Assembly (NCBI GenBank): GCA_028293005.1
Contig: JAQGLH010000157.1
Location: forward strand, 1-12,033
Source: Alphaproteobacteria bacterium
GTDB lineage: Bacteria; Pseudomonadota; Alphaproteobacteria; Sphingomonadales; Sphingomonadaceae
Reading direction: 5' to 3'
Length of the DNA stretch: 12,033 bases
Shown: piece after piece, positions 7,056 through 12,033 of the stretch
Position numbering within the stretch: the first letter of the stretch is position 1
Layout of the letters: each line of letters begins with the position of its first letter
Program-made: the position numbers and the translations under genes
The notes under the pieces: generated by a model
The model's input: the letters and a program-made list of their open reading frames with translations, nothing else
Told to the model about the DNA's origin: nothing
The model's database searches: none

Positions 7056-7427
7056 TTAGAAGATTGGCCGTAGCGGCGGCGGCAACGGCCGCGGCGCCGT
7101 GGCGACCGGCTTGCGTGCGAGCTTCGGATCGACCTCGACGTCGAACGCGATGCCGATGCGCCCCTGGCCGACCCAGGCGACCTTGCCGGCAACCGAACCG
7201 ATCCCGCGGAGCGTGACGACGACTGCATCGCCCGGCACGCTCGGTTCGTGATAATCGGCCATCATTCCGTCCGCCGACAGATTGCGGACTCGCACCGGGC
7301 TCGGCTCCTCGCCGGTGTGGCTTGGCCTGCGGATGGTGGCTGACAGGAAGAGGCTGTCGCGCGCGGCGGCCCTGCGTCCTTCTTCGACGCTCGGTGCGCT
7401 GGGATTCGACGGATCAATATCGGCCAC
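7056..7427 (-). CDS. Single-domain PilZ protein, probable c-di-GMP receptor
   Basis: 123 residues from GTG 7427. The PilZ c-di-GMP motifs are both present: RxxxR at R19-R23 (GRRAAARDS) and NxSxxG at N49-G54 (RVRNLSADGMM), followed by beta strands VVVTLRGIGSVAGKVAWV and IGIAFDVE. The C-terminus is a Pro-rich tail (RPLPPPLRPIF). PilZ domains bind c-di-GMP and transmit the signal by contact with a partner protein; no partner is evident here. The GTG is preferred because AGGA lies about 6 nt upstream. An in-frame ATG at 7469 would add 14 residues but has no ribosome-binding site. It is downstream of dksA on the same strand (gap about 170 nt), probably with its own promoter. Confidence 0.88.
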   Translation of the reverse strand: MADIDPSNPSAPSVEEGRRAAARDSLFLSATIRRPSHTGEEPSPVRVRNLSADGMMADYHEPSVPGDAVVVTLRGIGSVAGKVAWVGQGRIGIAFDVEVDPKLARKPVATAPRPLPPPLRPIF

Positions 7428-7574
7428 GATTATTCCTGCAGATCGAAACCGGCGCGCCTGAGCGGCCATCGACGGAGAATAAGCAGGAAATGGTCGCGAT
7501 ACGGTTAACGGCTGCGTGACAATTACGCGGTCGGGCCGAGGCGCCGTCGCCCCAAGGACATGTTCGCGCCAGTT

Positions 7575-7593
7575 GCCGGCACCGGTTGCCGGC
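7575..7593 (-). terminator. GC hairpin just after the dksA stop
   Basis: On the minus strand GCCGGCA, loop ACCGG, TGCCGGC forms a perfect 7-bp stem starting within two nt of the dksA stop codon. There is no T-run after it. Its position suggests transcript-end protection or weak termination ahead of the PilZ gene. Confidence 0.35.
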
Positions 7594-7594
7594 G

Positions 7595-8056
7595 TCAGTC
7601 GTCGCGGGAAACGCGCTCCTGGCGCTCATGCTTTTCCTGAGCCTCAACCGTCATTGTCGCGATCGGACGAGCCTCGAGCCTGGCGAGCGAGATCGGTTCG
7701 CCAGTCACTTCGCAAAAGCCATATTCGCCCTGCTCGATTCGGCGCAGCGCGGCGTCGATCTTGGCGATCAGCTTGCGCTGACGATCGCGCGTGCGCAGCT
7801 CGATCGACCAATCGGTCTCGCTAGATGCGCGATCGGTGAGGTCGGCTTCCCTGATCGGGCCGCTCTTGAGCTGCGCCATCGTGTCGCGCGACTCGCGAAT
7901 TATCGAGTCCTTCCACTCGATCAACTTCTGGCGGAAATAAGCCAATTGGGCCGGGTTCATGAACTCTTCGTTCGCGCTCGGCCGGTAGGCTGGAGCCTGC
8001 GCTCGCCCCGCAAGGCTGGAACTCGATCCGTAAACTTCGTTCAAAGCCGTCGCCAT
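7595..8056 (-). CDS. dksA: DksA/TraR-family RNA polymerase-binding factor with a one-cysteine zinc-finger remnant
   Basis: 153 residues. DksA enters the RNA polymerase secondary channel and, with ppGpp, controls stringent-response promoters. The central coiled coil (about 35-105) carries the conserved tip DLTDRA (D72, D75, A77), matching the E. coli Asp-71/Asp-74/Ala-76 region, and the RDRQRKLIAKIDAALRRIE block. The C-terminal globule reads GEYGFCEVTGEPISLARLEARPIATM in two parts; only C115 of the four zinc ligands remains, the others being T118, T136 and A139. Such Cys-poor DksA forms are known in alphaproteobacteria and as P. aeruginosa DksA2, so this is probably functional without zinc. 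The start at 8056 is chosen because GGAGGGG lies just upstream; a longer frame to 8125 has no family match. The promoter is probably at 8149-8177. Confidence 0.9.
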   Translation of the reverse strand: MATALNEVYGSSSSLAGRAQAPAYRPSANEEFMNPAQLAYFRQKLIEWKDSIIRESRDTMAQLKSGPIREADLTDRASSETDWSIELRTRDRQRKLIAKIDAALRRIEQGEYGFCEVTGEPISLARLEARPIATMTVEAQEKHERQERVSRDD

Positions 8057-8148
8057 AACCCCTCCACTCACTACATACTGGCAACCGCCAGCCGGTAAGT
8101 CCTTGCACCCACTCCGTTCCTTCACGGAATCGGTGTTGCCCCACGGCG

Positions 8149-8177
8149 CCTATACTCGCGAGCAAAAGCGAGAACAA
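8149..8177 (-). promoter_or_regulatory. Possible sigma70-type dksA promoter
   Basis: On the minus strand TTGTTC (8177-8172) and TATAGG (8154-8149) are separated by exactly 17 nt. GCGCC follows the -10 element, a GC-rich discriminator of the kind seen at stringently controlled promoters. The spacer contains CTCGC/GCGAG arms. Expected start near 8142, giving a leader of about 85 nt. The match to consensus is partial. Confidence 0.4.
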
Positions 8178-8419
8178 GCCATTCAAAACGCGGTTGAAAA
8201 ATCCCAACCCTTTTGAAACCGGGCGTGACATTTATGTCCTCCGCCCTTCCCGCCCCGATCCGGGGCCGCTCGCGGGTCCAAGCCGGGCCGCGAATCACAT
8301 GCTTCAGCCGCTCAGCCGACGCTCGCCCGGCCAACTGACCGCCGCCGCAATGTTCACCAGGCCCAGTATCTTGTCCACTATTGGGACGAAAGCTGCAGGA
8401 ACAGCCCGCGAGCGCCCCA

Positions 8420-8441
8420 TTAACCCAAAGAACGTGGTTAA
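8420..8441. promoter_or_regulatory. TTAACC-N10-GGTTAA dyad, possible operator
   Basis: A perfect 6-bp inverted repeat spaced by 10 nt lies about 115 bp upstream of the ATG at 8556. Symmetric half-sites one to two helical turns apart are typical of dimeric regulators. TTAACC also resembles a CtrA half-site, but the TTAA-N7-TTAA spacing is absent. Confidence 0.3.
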
Positions 8442-8496
8442 CAACATTGCGCTTCGCACGCGGGTCGGCATCTTCACTTCAATTGCCGAGCGAGGC

Positions 8497-8525
8497 TGCG
8501 ATGAATGGCTTTTTTTCCATTCGCA
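8497..8525 (+). promoter_or_regulatory. Leader hairpin upstream of the Gly/Ser-rich protein gene
   Basis: TGC-(GAT)-GAATGG, loop of C and seven T, then CCATTC-GCA gives a 9-bp stem with a 3-nt bulge, ending 30 nt before the ATG. The T-rich run is in the loop rather than after the stem, so it does not look like a simple terminator. Confidence 0.3.
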
Positions 8526-8555
8526 GGTTGCCGGCTTGAAACAGGGTGTTTTGGT

Positions 8556-9437
8556 ATGTCCGTGAAAATGGCTTTAGCGAAATTATGCGCCTGCACTTGC
8601 GGCGGGGCCGTCATCGGCGGCGGTGCCGTTCATGTGTCTGCAAATCCAAATCCCCGGCCGGCCATCGTCAAGAAGGTCAAGTCGAAGGTTCGCTATCGGG
8701 AGGCCTACAGGCCACATCGCATCAAGCGGGCGCGCGTCGCCAGGACCGAATGCGATGTCATCCCGGGCACGAGCACGACGACCCGGACGGTCACCTACGC
8801 GGCCCCCATGCCCTTGCCGCCTGCTCCCTATGCCGGCGGCAGTGGCGGAGCTGTCGTGATCGGCGGCTCGGGCGGATTTGGCGGCGGCTTCGGCGGCGGC
8901 TTCTTCAGCGGCGGCTTCTTCGGCGGCAGCAGCGGCAATGCCTTTTTCACTGCATCGAGCTCCACATCGAGCGGCAATGTATCGTCGACCTCGTCGGGAA
9001 GCTCGGCTTCGAGCAGCTCGGCGAGCAGCGCAAGCAGCGCGAGCAGCGCGAGCAGCGGTAGCAGCTCCTCGAGCGGGGGCTCGTCGGGCGGCCATAAGCC
9101 GCCGCACAAGCCGCCACACTCGTCGAGCGGTTCGAGCGGTTCGAGCGGAAGCTCGGGCAGCAGCGCCTCTTCAGGGAGCAGCGCGAGCAGCGGCTCCTCG
9201 GCGAGCAGCGGCGGATCGAGCAGCTTCGGCGGCAGCACCAGCACGTCGAGCAGCTCTGCGAGCAGCGCCAGCAGCGCGAGCAGCAGCGCCAGCTCCTCGA
9301 GCTCCAGCGGCGGGTCGAGCGGTGGATCGAGCGGTGGCACGCCGGTCCCGGCTCCGCCGATGATCATGCTGTTCGGCGCCGCGGCGGCCGCGCTCGTTGC
9401 CCGCCGCAAGCTCGCCAGGGCACCGCAAGCCGCCTAG
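8556..9437 (+). CDS. Exported Gly/Ser-rich low-complexity protein with PEP-CTERM-like C-terminal sorting signal
   Basis: 293 residues. The N-terminus (MSVKMALAKLCACTCGGAVI, then GGGAVHVSA) looks like a signal sequence with three closely spaced Cys. Next is a strongly basic stretch (about 34-65: KKVKSKVRYREAY, RPHRIKRARVAR), a Thr/Pro segment, and a Gly/Phe-rich block (GGFGGGFGGGFFSGGFFGG). About 130 residues made almost only of Ser, Gly and Ala follow, interrupted by HKPPHKPPH. The C-terminus is TPVPAPPMIMLFGAAAAALV, then ARRKLARAPQAA: a Pro motif, one hydrophobic helix and a basic tail. That tripartite layout is typical of PEP-CTERM/exosortase substrates, but the conserved Glu is Ala here. 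The Ser-rich part would suit a glycosylated extended stalk. An ATG at 8568 is an alternative start. Role inferred: surface or matrix protein. Confidence 0.75.
   Translation: MSVKMALAKLCACTCGGAVIGGGAVHVSANPNPRPAIVKKVKSKVRYREAYRPHRIKRARVARTECDVIPGTSTTTRTVTYAAPMPLPPAPYAGGSGGAVVIGGSGGFGGGFGGGFFSGGFFGGSSGNAFFTASSSTSSGNVSSTSSGSSASSSSASSASSASSASSGSSSSSGGSSGGHKPPHKPPHSSSGSSGSSGSSGSSASSGSSASSGSSASSGGSSSFGGSTSTSSSSASSASSASSSASSSSSSGGSSGGSSGGTPVPAPPMIMLFGAAAAALVARRKLARAPQAA
8952..9339 (+). repeat. AGC/TCG-rich low-complexity tract encoding the Ser/Gly/Ala stalk
   Basis: Long runs of agcagcgcgagcagc-like DNA with short internal direct repeats encode SS, AS and GS dipeptides. The composition keeps several other frames open, which creates long but meaningless open frames on both strands. 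Such tracts are prone to slippage and length variation. Confidence 0.7.
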
Positions 9438-9464
9438 GGCCCAGCCTTCACGCACCAGCCTCTG

Positions 9465-9482
9465 GGCCCAAGCCTTTGGGCC
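9465..9482. terminator. First of two tandem hairpins between convergent genes
   Basis: GGCCCAA, loop GCCT, TTGGGCC gives a perfect 7-bp stem with a 4-nt loop, 28 nt after the TAG at 9435-9437. A neighbouring GGGCCC (9437-9442) could compete in pairing. Confidence 0.45.
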
Positions 9483-9487
9483 AACGA

Positions 9488-9521
9488 AAAGGCCGCGCTC
9501 CTCGACAGGGGCGCGGCCTTT
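9488..9521. terminator. Strong bidirectional terminator hairpin
   Basis: AAAGGCCGCGC (9488-9498) and GCGCGGCCTTT (9511-9521) form a perfect 11-bp stem around a 12-nt loop. The stem ends in A/T pairs; plus-strand reading continues TTTGTCG and minus-strand reading TTTTCGTT. It sits between the convergent stops at 9437 and 9540 and can serve both genes. Confidence 0.8.
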
Positions 9522-9539
9522 GTCGTCGGAAGGCTGCGA

Positions 9540-10103
9540 TTATTGCCCGGCGGGCGGCGTTGCGCCGGTGCTGGCGCTTGCCGCACCGCCCGCGCCGGCC
9601 TTCGCCTCGATCGATGCCGCCGTCTCGCCGACGAGCGGGCCCTTCGGCCCACGCCCGAACGAGCTCACCGGCAGCTTTACGACGCTGTGAGGCAGCTTGA
9701 CCGTCGCGAATTGCGCGTCGAGCTCCTGCACGGTGCCGACCACGCCGCCTTGAGGATCGTAGACGGTCGCGCCGACCGAAACCACGGGCCCCTGCGCCGC
9801 CAGCGCCTGATCGACCTGGGCATTGAGTTGCGCGCGCGTCAACGCGAACAGCAGGCCCTTGTCGGTGGGCGTGAACGAGTTCTTGGGAAGCGCGACTTCA
9901 TGCCGGTCGGTCTTGACGAGCAGATTGTCACCCTCGAGCGCGGTCACCGTACCGACGTCGCCCCCGGCGGTGTCGATCACCTTCGCACCGACCGACAAGG
10001 TCGCTTGCGCGCCGGCGGCCGCGGTTTGGGCGGCGGCCGGTACCGCCGCCGCGGCGAGCATGAACGCGACCGATGAAAATAGAACTTTGTGAGCTGAGGC
10101 CAT
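9540..10103 (-). CDS. Periplasmic protein with duplicated PRC-barrel-like unit
   Basis: 187 residues. The signal peptide (MASAHKVLFSSVAFMLAAAA, then VPAAA before Q26) predicts a periplasmic location. Two homologous units follow: about 37-97 (SVGAKVIDTAGGDVGTVTAL, VALPKNSF, KGLLFALT) and about 109-170 (SVGATVYDPQGGVVGTVQEL, VKLPVSSFGRGPKGPLVGET). Each has the VGA.V.D..GG.VGTV strand-turn-strand pattern of small PRC-barrel or QRC-like beta domains, so an internal duplication is clear although the family name is uncertain. The C-terminus is Ala/Gly-rich. The start at 10103 is supported by AGGAG five nt upstream; an upstream in-frame ATG at 10139 is not. It follows the host-attachment-family gene by 41 nt on the same strand, so co-transcription is likely. 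Function unknown. Confidence 0.8.
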   Translation of the reverse strand: MASAHKVLFSSVAFMLAAAAVPAAAQTAAAGAQATLSVGAKVIDTAGGDVGTVTALEGDNLLVKTDRHEVALPKNSFTPTDKGLLFALTRAQLNAQVDQALAAQGPVVSVGATVYDPQGGVVGTVQELDAQFATVKLPHSVVKLPVSSFGRGPKGPLVGETAASIEAKAGAGGAASASTGATPPAGQ

Positions 10104-10144
10104 GATGACTCCTGAGCTGGTGGAAATCCCTGTCGTCATAGATG

Positions 10145-10585
10145 CTATTGCGCGAGCAGGATCTTTTCAATCTCTTCGACCGGATGTCCAGTGAGATCCT
10201 TGGCGATCTCGCCCGTGAGGCGCTTCTCCACCTCCTTGTGATAATGTTTGCGCAGCTCGCCCAAAGTCCGCGGCGGCGCGACAACGAACAATGAATCGAA
10301 TTCGTTACGAAGCGCGCGCTGCTTGAGCATTTCGGCCGCCTCGGCCGCGAAGCGATCCTCTTCGAGCTGATGAAAGTCGGTCTCCGAATAGGCCGAGCGG
10401 TGGGCGCCGACGCCGGCGAAGGCGCGCCCAGCCTCGTCGGTCTTCTGATCGCGGGTTGCCGGATTTTCATGCAAGTCCTTGCGCTCGACCTCGAGCTTGA
10501 GAAACTCGCCGTCTCCTTCGTTGCGGAAGAACAGCATCTTCCTGCCGTCGGCGACGAGGACAAAGCTGTTGTGCGGGACGTGCAT
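10145..10585 (-). CDS. Host-attachment-family protein (PF10116-like)
   Basis: 146 residues, soluble, with no signal peptide. The family pattern is visible: NSFVLVADGRKMLFFRNEGD at the start, a central acidic/basic part (DEAGRAFAGVGAHRSAYSETD), DSLFVVAPPRTLGELRKHYH and LTGHPVEEIEKILL at the end. The family is annotated 'protein required for attachment to host cells', a name from plant-associated Rhizobiales; its biochemical role is not settled, and the fold relates to release-factor-like (eRF1/baeRF) domains. Two adjacent ATGs exist (10588 and 10585); AAGGAG sits three nt before the first and six nt before the second, which favours 10585. The periplasmic duplicated-domain gene follows at 41 nt. 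The upstream region contains a 26-bp-period direct repeat and is shared with divergent surE. Confidence 0.85.
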   Translation of the reverse strand: MHVPHNSFVLVADGRKMLFFRNEGDGEFLKLEVERKDLHENPATRDQKTDEAGRAFAGVGAHRSAYSETDFHQLEEDRFAAEAAEMLKQRALRNEFDSLFVVAPPRTLGELRKHYHKEVEKRLTGEIAKDLTGHPVEEIEKILLAQ

Positions 10586-10605
10586 CATCTTCTCCTTACA
10601 CTCTG

Positions 10606-10666
10606 AGCCGGCTGCACCGGCATCCTGGCTAAGCCGGCTGCACCGGCATTCTGGCGGCATTCTGGC
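10606..10666. repeat. 26-bp-period direct repeat in the surE / host-attachment intergenic region
   Basis: Two 24-bp copies (10606-10629 and 10632-10655) differ at one base. Each contains GCCGG-CTGCA-CCGGC, a 5-bp inverted repeat. A third partial copy (CGGCATTCTGGC) ends at 10666. It lies 21 bp upstream of the host-attachment start, in promoter position, so it could be an operator or a slippage product. Confidence 0.7.
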
Positions 10667-10743
10667 TTTGCCCGCTCAACGCCGCATAACAGCGCAGGTT
10701 GCCGCGCTTGCCTCGCCAAGGCCGGCGCGCCATATCGCGGCCG

Positions 10744-11508
10744 ATGCGGATCCTGCTGACCAACGACGACGGCGTGAACGCCACCGGGCTCAAGATTCTC
10801 GAAAAGATCGCCCGCCTCTTCTCGGACGACATCTGGATCGTCGCGCCGACCGAGGAGCAGTCGGGAACGGGCCATTCGCTGACGCTGACGAGGCCCGTGC
10901 GGCTGCACAAGCTCGGCGAGCGGCGCTTCTGCGTGACCGGCACGCCGACCGACTCGGTGATGATGGCGATAGCCCATGTGATGAAGGACCATCGGCCCGA
11001 CCTCGTGCTGTCGGGGGTCAATCGCGGCGCCAATCTGGGCGAGGACGTGACCTATTCCGGAACCGTCTCGGCGGCGATGGAAGGCGCCCTGGCGGGCATT
11101 CCTTCGGTCGCGCTCAGCCAGGCCTATGCCCGCGAAGGCATGGGCGACAGCGTGTCCTTCTCGGCGGCGGAGGCCTGGGCGGAACGGATCCTCGCGCCTT
11201 TGCTCGCGACGCCGATGGAGCCGCGCACGTTGATCAACATCAACTTCCCCGCGCTGGGGCCCGACGAGGTGCGCGGCGTTCGCGTCGCGCAGCAGGGGCT
11301 GCGCGATTATGGCCGGCTTCGCATCGTCCAGCGCACCGACACGCGCGGCTATGATTATTTCTGGTTCGGTCTCGGGCCGATGATCGAGACCCCCAGCCAT
11401 TCGACCGACCTCGAGGCGGTCGCCGACGGCTATATCGCCGTCACCCCGCTCCACCTCGATCTGACTCACGTGCCCTCGCTCGAAAGACTGACCAAGCTCT
11501 ATTCGTGA
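10744..11508 (+). CDS. surE: SurE 5'/3'-nucleotidase
   Basis: 254 residues, the usual SurE length. SurE is a cytoplasmic, metal-dependent nucleoside monophosphate phosphatase linked to stationary-phase survival. The N-terminal MRILLTNDDGVNATG carries the metal ligands D8 and D9; S40 lies in EEQSGTGHSLTL and N93 in LSGVNRGANLGEDVTYSGTV, completing the metal site. GTPTDSV (66-72) and the C-terminal DGYIAVTPLHLDLT are also typical. The ATG at 10744 is set by family length; a 15-codon longer frame from 10699 has no conserved residues. No strong ribosome-binding site is visible. It is divergent from the host-attachment operon and 203 bp upstream of rimO on the same strand. Confidence 0.97.
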   Translation: MRILLTNDDGVNATGLKILEKIARLFSDDIWIVAPTEEQSGTGHSLTLTRPVRLHKLGERRFCVTGTPTDSVMMAIAHVMKDHRPDLVLSGVNRGANLGEDVTYSGTVSAAMEGALAGIPSVALSQAYAREGMGDSVSFSAAEAWAERILAPLLATPMEPRTLININFPALGPDEVRGVRVAQQGLRDYGRLRIVQRTDTRGYDYFWFGLGPMIETPSHSTDLEAVADGYIAVTPLHLDLTHVPSLERLTKLYS

Positions 11509-11545
11509 GTGTGTGGCGCGTCCCTCCCCCGCCACCCAGGCATGC

Positions 11546-11636
11546 CATCCTGCGAAAGCGTGATTCCAGCTTCTTCTTCAAATGCTTGCATGGGGAGAGG
11601 ACAAAGCGGCTCTATTCCGCCTGCGCGGGAATGAGG
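11546..11636. repeat. Decayed REP-like intergenic repeat
   Basis: The left arm (cctgcgaaagcgtgattcca, followed by gcttcttcttc) and the right arm (ATTCCGCCTGCGCGGGAAT) resemble the dispersed repeat with 'ATTCCCGC-gaaag-GCGGGAATCCAG' arms often found between genes in sphingomonads. The right arm still folds with a one-base bulge; the left arm has several mismatches. This lies in the 203-bp surE-rimO gap, which otherwise holds no gene. Confidence 0.45.
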
Positions 11637-11711
11637 AAGCGACGCGACGTATCGAGACAATGCCGCCGGGGCTAGGAAATCGAGCGCCAAGGCCCTATCT
11701 CGGCGCCACTC

Positions 11712-12033
11712 ATGGCACTTCAGCTCCCTTCTCCGCCCAAGGTCGGCATGGTTTCGCTCGGCTGTCCCAAGGCGCTGGTCGATTCCGAACGCATCCTCAC
11801 CAAGCTTCGCTCGGACGGCTATGCCCTCTCGTCCGATTACCAGGCCGCCGATGTGGTGCTGGTCAACACCTGCGGCTTCCTCGATTCCGCCAAGGAGGAG
11901 AGCCTGGCGGCGATCGGCGAAGCGATCGCGGAGAACGGTCGGGTGATCGTCACCGGCTGCATGGGCAAGGAGGCCGAGCTGATCCGCGCGCGCTTCCCCG
12001 CCGTGCTCGCGATCACCGGGCCCGCACAATATG
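11712..12033 (+). CDS. rimO: Ribosomal protein S12 methylthiotransferase RimO, N-terminal part (cut by window edge)
   Basis: 107 codons are visible; the rest lies beyond the right edge. RimO is a radical-SAM enzyme that methylthiolates the conserved aspartate of ribosomal protein S12. The visible part is the MTTase N-terminal domain (UPF0004): [19 protein letters not shown] (C18), [20 protein letters not shown] (C54) and [13 protein letters not shown] (C83), the three Cys that bind the auxiliary [4Fe-4S] cluster. [10 protein letters not shown] and [10 protein letters not shown] separate RimO from its relative MiaB. The radical-SAM CxxxCxxC and TRAM domains are outside the window. The ATG at 11712 gives the normal short N-terminus; ribosome-binding signal weak. 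Confidence 0.97.
   Translation, partial: MALQLPSPPKVGMVSLGCPKALVDSERILTKLRSDGYALSSDYQAADVVLVNTCGFLDSAKEESLAAIGEAIAENGRVIVTGCMGKEAELIRARFPAVLAITGPAQY

Larger units (their letters stand above)
8057..8555. other. 499-bp intergenic region between divergent dksA and the Gly/Ser-rich protein gene
   Basis: No convincing gene is seen. Short frames on both strands here lack ribosome-binding sites and recognisable motifs. The region holds a likely dksA promoter (8149-8177), a TTAACC/GGTTAA dyad (8420-8441) and an A/T-looped hairpin (8497-8525) in the presumed leader of the gene at 8556. Confidence 0.55.

Noticed and set aside
6888..7073. Plus-strand 61-codon frame in the gap before the PilZ gene
   Set aside because: TTG start, no ribosome-binding site and no motif.
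8435..8450. Sigma-54-like TGG...TTGC upstream of the stalk protein gene
   Set aside because: GG and GC are 11 nt apart instead of 10, and the CAC after TGG is missing.
8194..8565. Plus-strand TTG-started frame of 123 codons, and a 70-codon minus frame at 8122-8334
   Set aside because: No ribosome-binding site, no recognisable motif, and they overlap the likely dksA promoter and leader elements.
8828..9409. Minus-strand Leu/Pro-rich open frame opposite the Ser/Gly stalk
   Set aside because: Low-complexity tract keeps all frames open; no ribosome-binding site or family match.
10585..11535. Minus-strand 316-codon open frame opposite surE
   Set aside because: Antisense to a gene with all SurE catalytic motifs; no family features.
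11499..12029. Minus-strand 176-codon frame opposite rimO
   Set aside because: Antisense to the three-cysteine MTTase domain of RimO; composition shadow.

Overview
The window looks like chromosome from a GC-rich alphaproteobacterium, most likely a sphingomonad (Sphingomonadales). The signs are an RcdA (DUF1465) homologue, a DksA that keeps only one zinc-finger cysteine, the SurE and RimO sequence types, and a PEP-CTERM-like surface protein. This placement is inference from protein families; there is no rRNA in the window.

Region 1 (1-5550) is the most distinctive part. A minus-strand pair runs leftward: a secreted FecR-domain protein with a long tandem-repeat tail (3734-2130), then a CHASE2 / degenerate GGDEF / EAL membrane protein (start near 1997) that is cut by the left edge. 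A FhaC/ShlB-type two-partner-secretion outer-membrane transporter (TpsB, 3904-5550) is read divergently from the FecR gene. No matching TpsA exoprotein is visible. Together they suggest an envelope module that couples a periplasmic or outer-membrane signal to cyclic-di-GMP breakdown and surface-protein export.

Region 2 (5551-8056) holds small regulators. These are rcdA with an upstream DUF465/YdcH gene (minus), a second 51-residue DUF465 protein (plus, divergent), an orphan PilZ protein (minus) and dksA (minus). PilZ is a probable c-di-GMP receptor, and in Caulobacter RcdA works in CtrA proteolysis.

Region 3 (8057-9540) has a gene-free stretch carrying the likely dksA promoter, then a gene for an exported Gly/Ser-rich protein with a C-terminal VPAPP-hydrophobic-RRK sorting-like signal. 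Two tandem hairpins between convergent genes form its terminator.

Region 4 (9540-12033) holds a minus-strand pair, a host-attachment-family protein followed by a periplasmic protein with two copies of a PRC-barrel-like unit. Divergent to these lie surE and then the 5' part of rimO, cut by the right edge. A decayed REP-like repeat sits between surE and rimO, and a 26-bp-period direct repeat lies upstream of the host-attachment gene.

No tRNA, rRNA, CRISPR array, transposase or prophage gene was seen.
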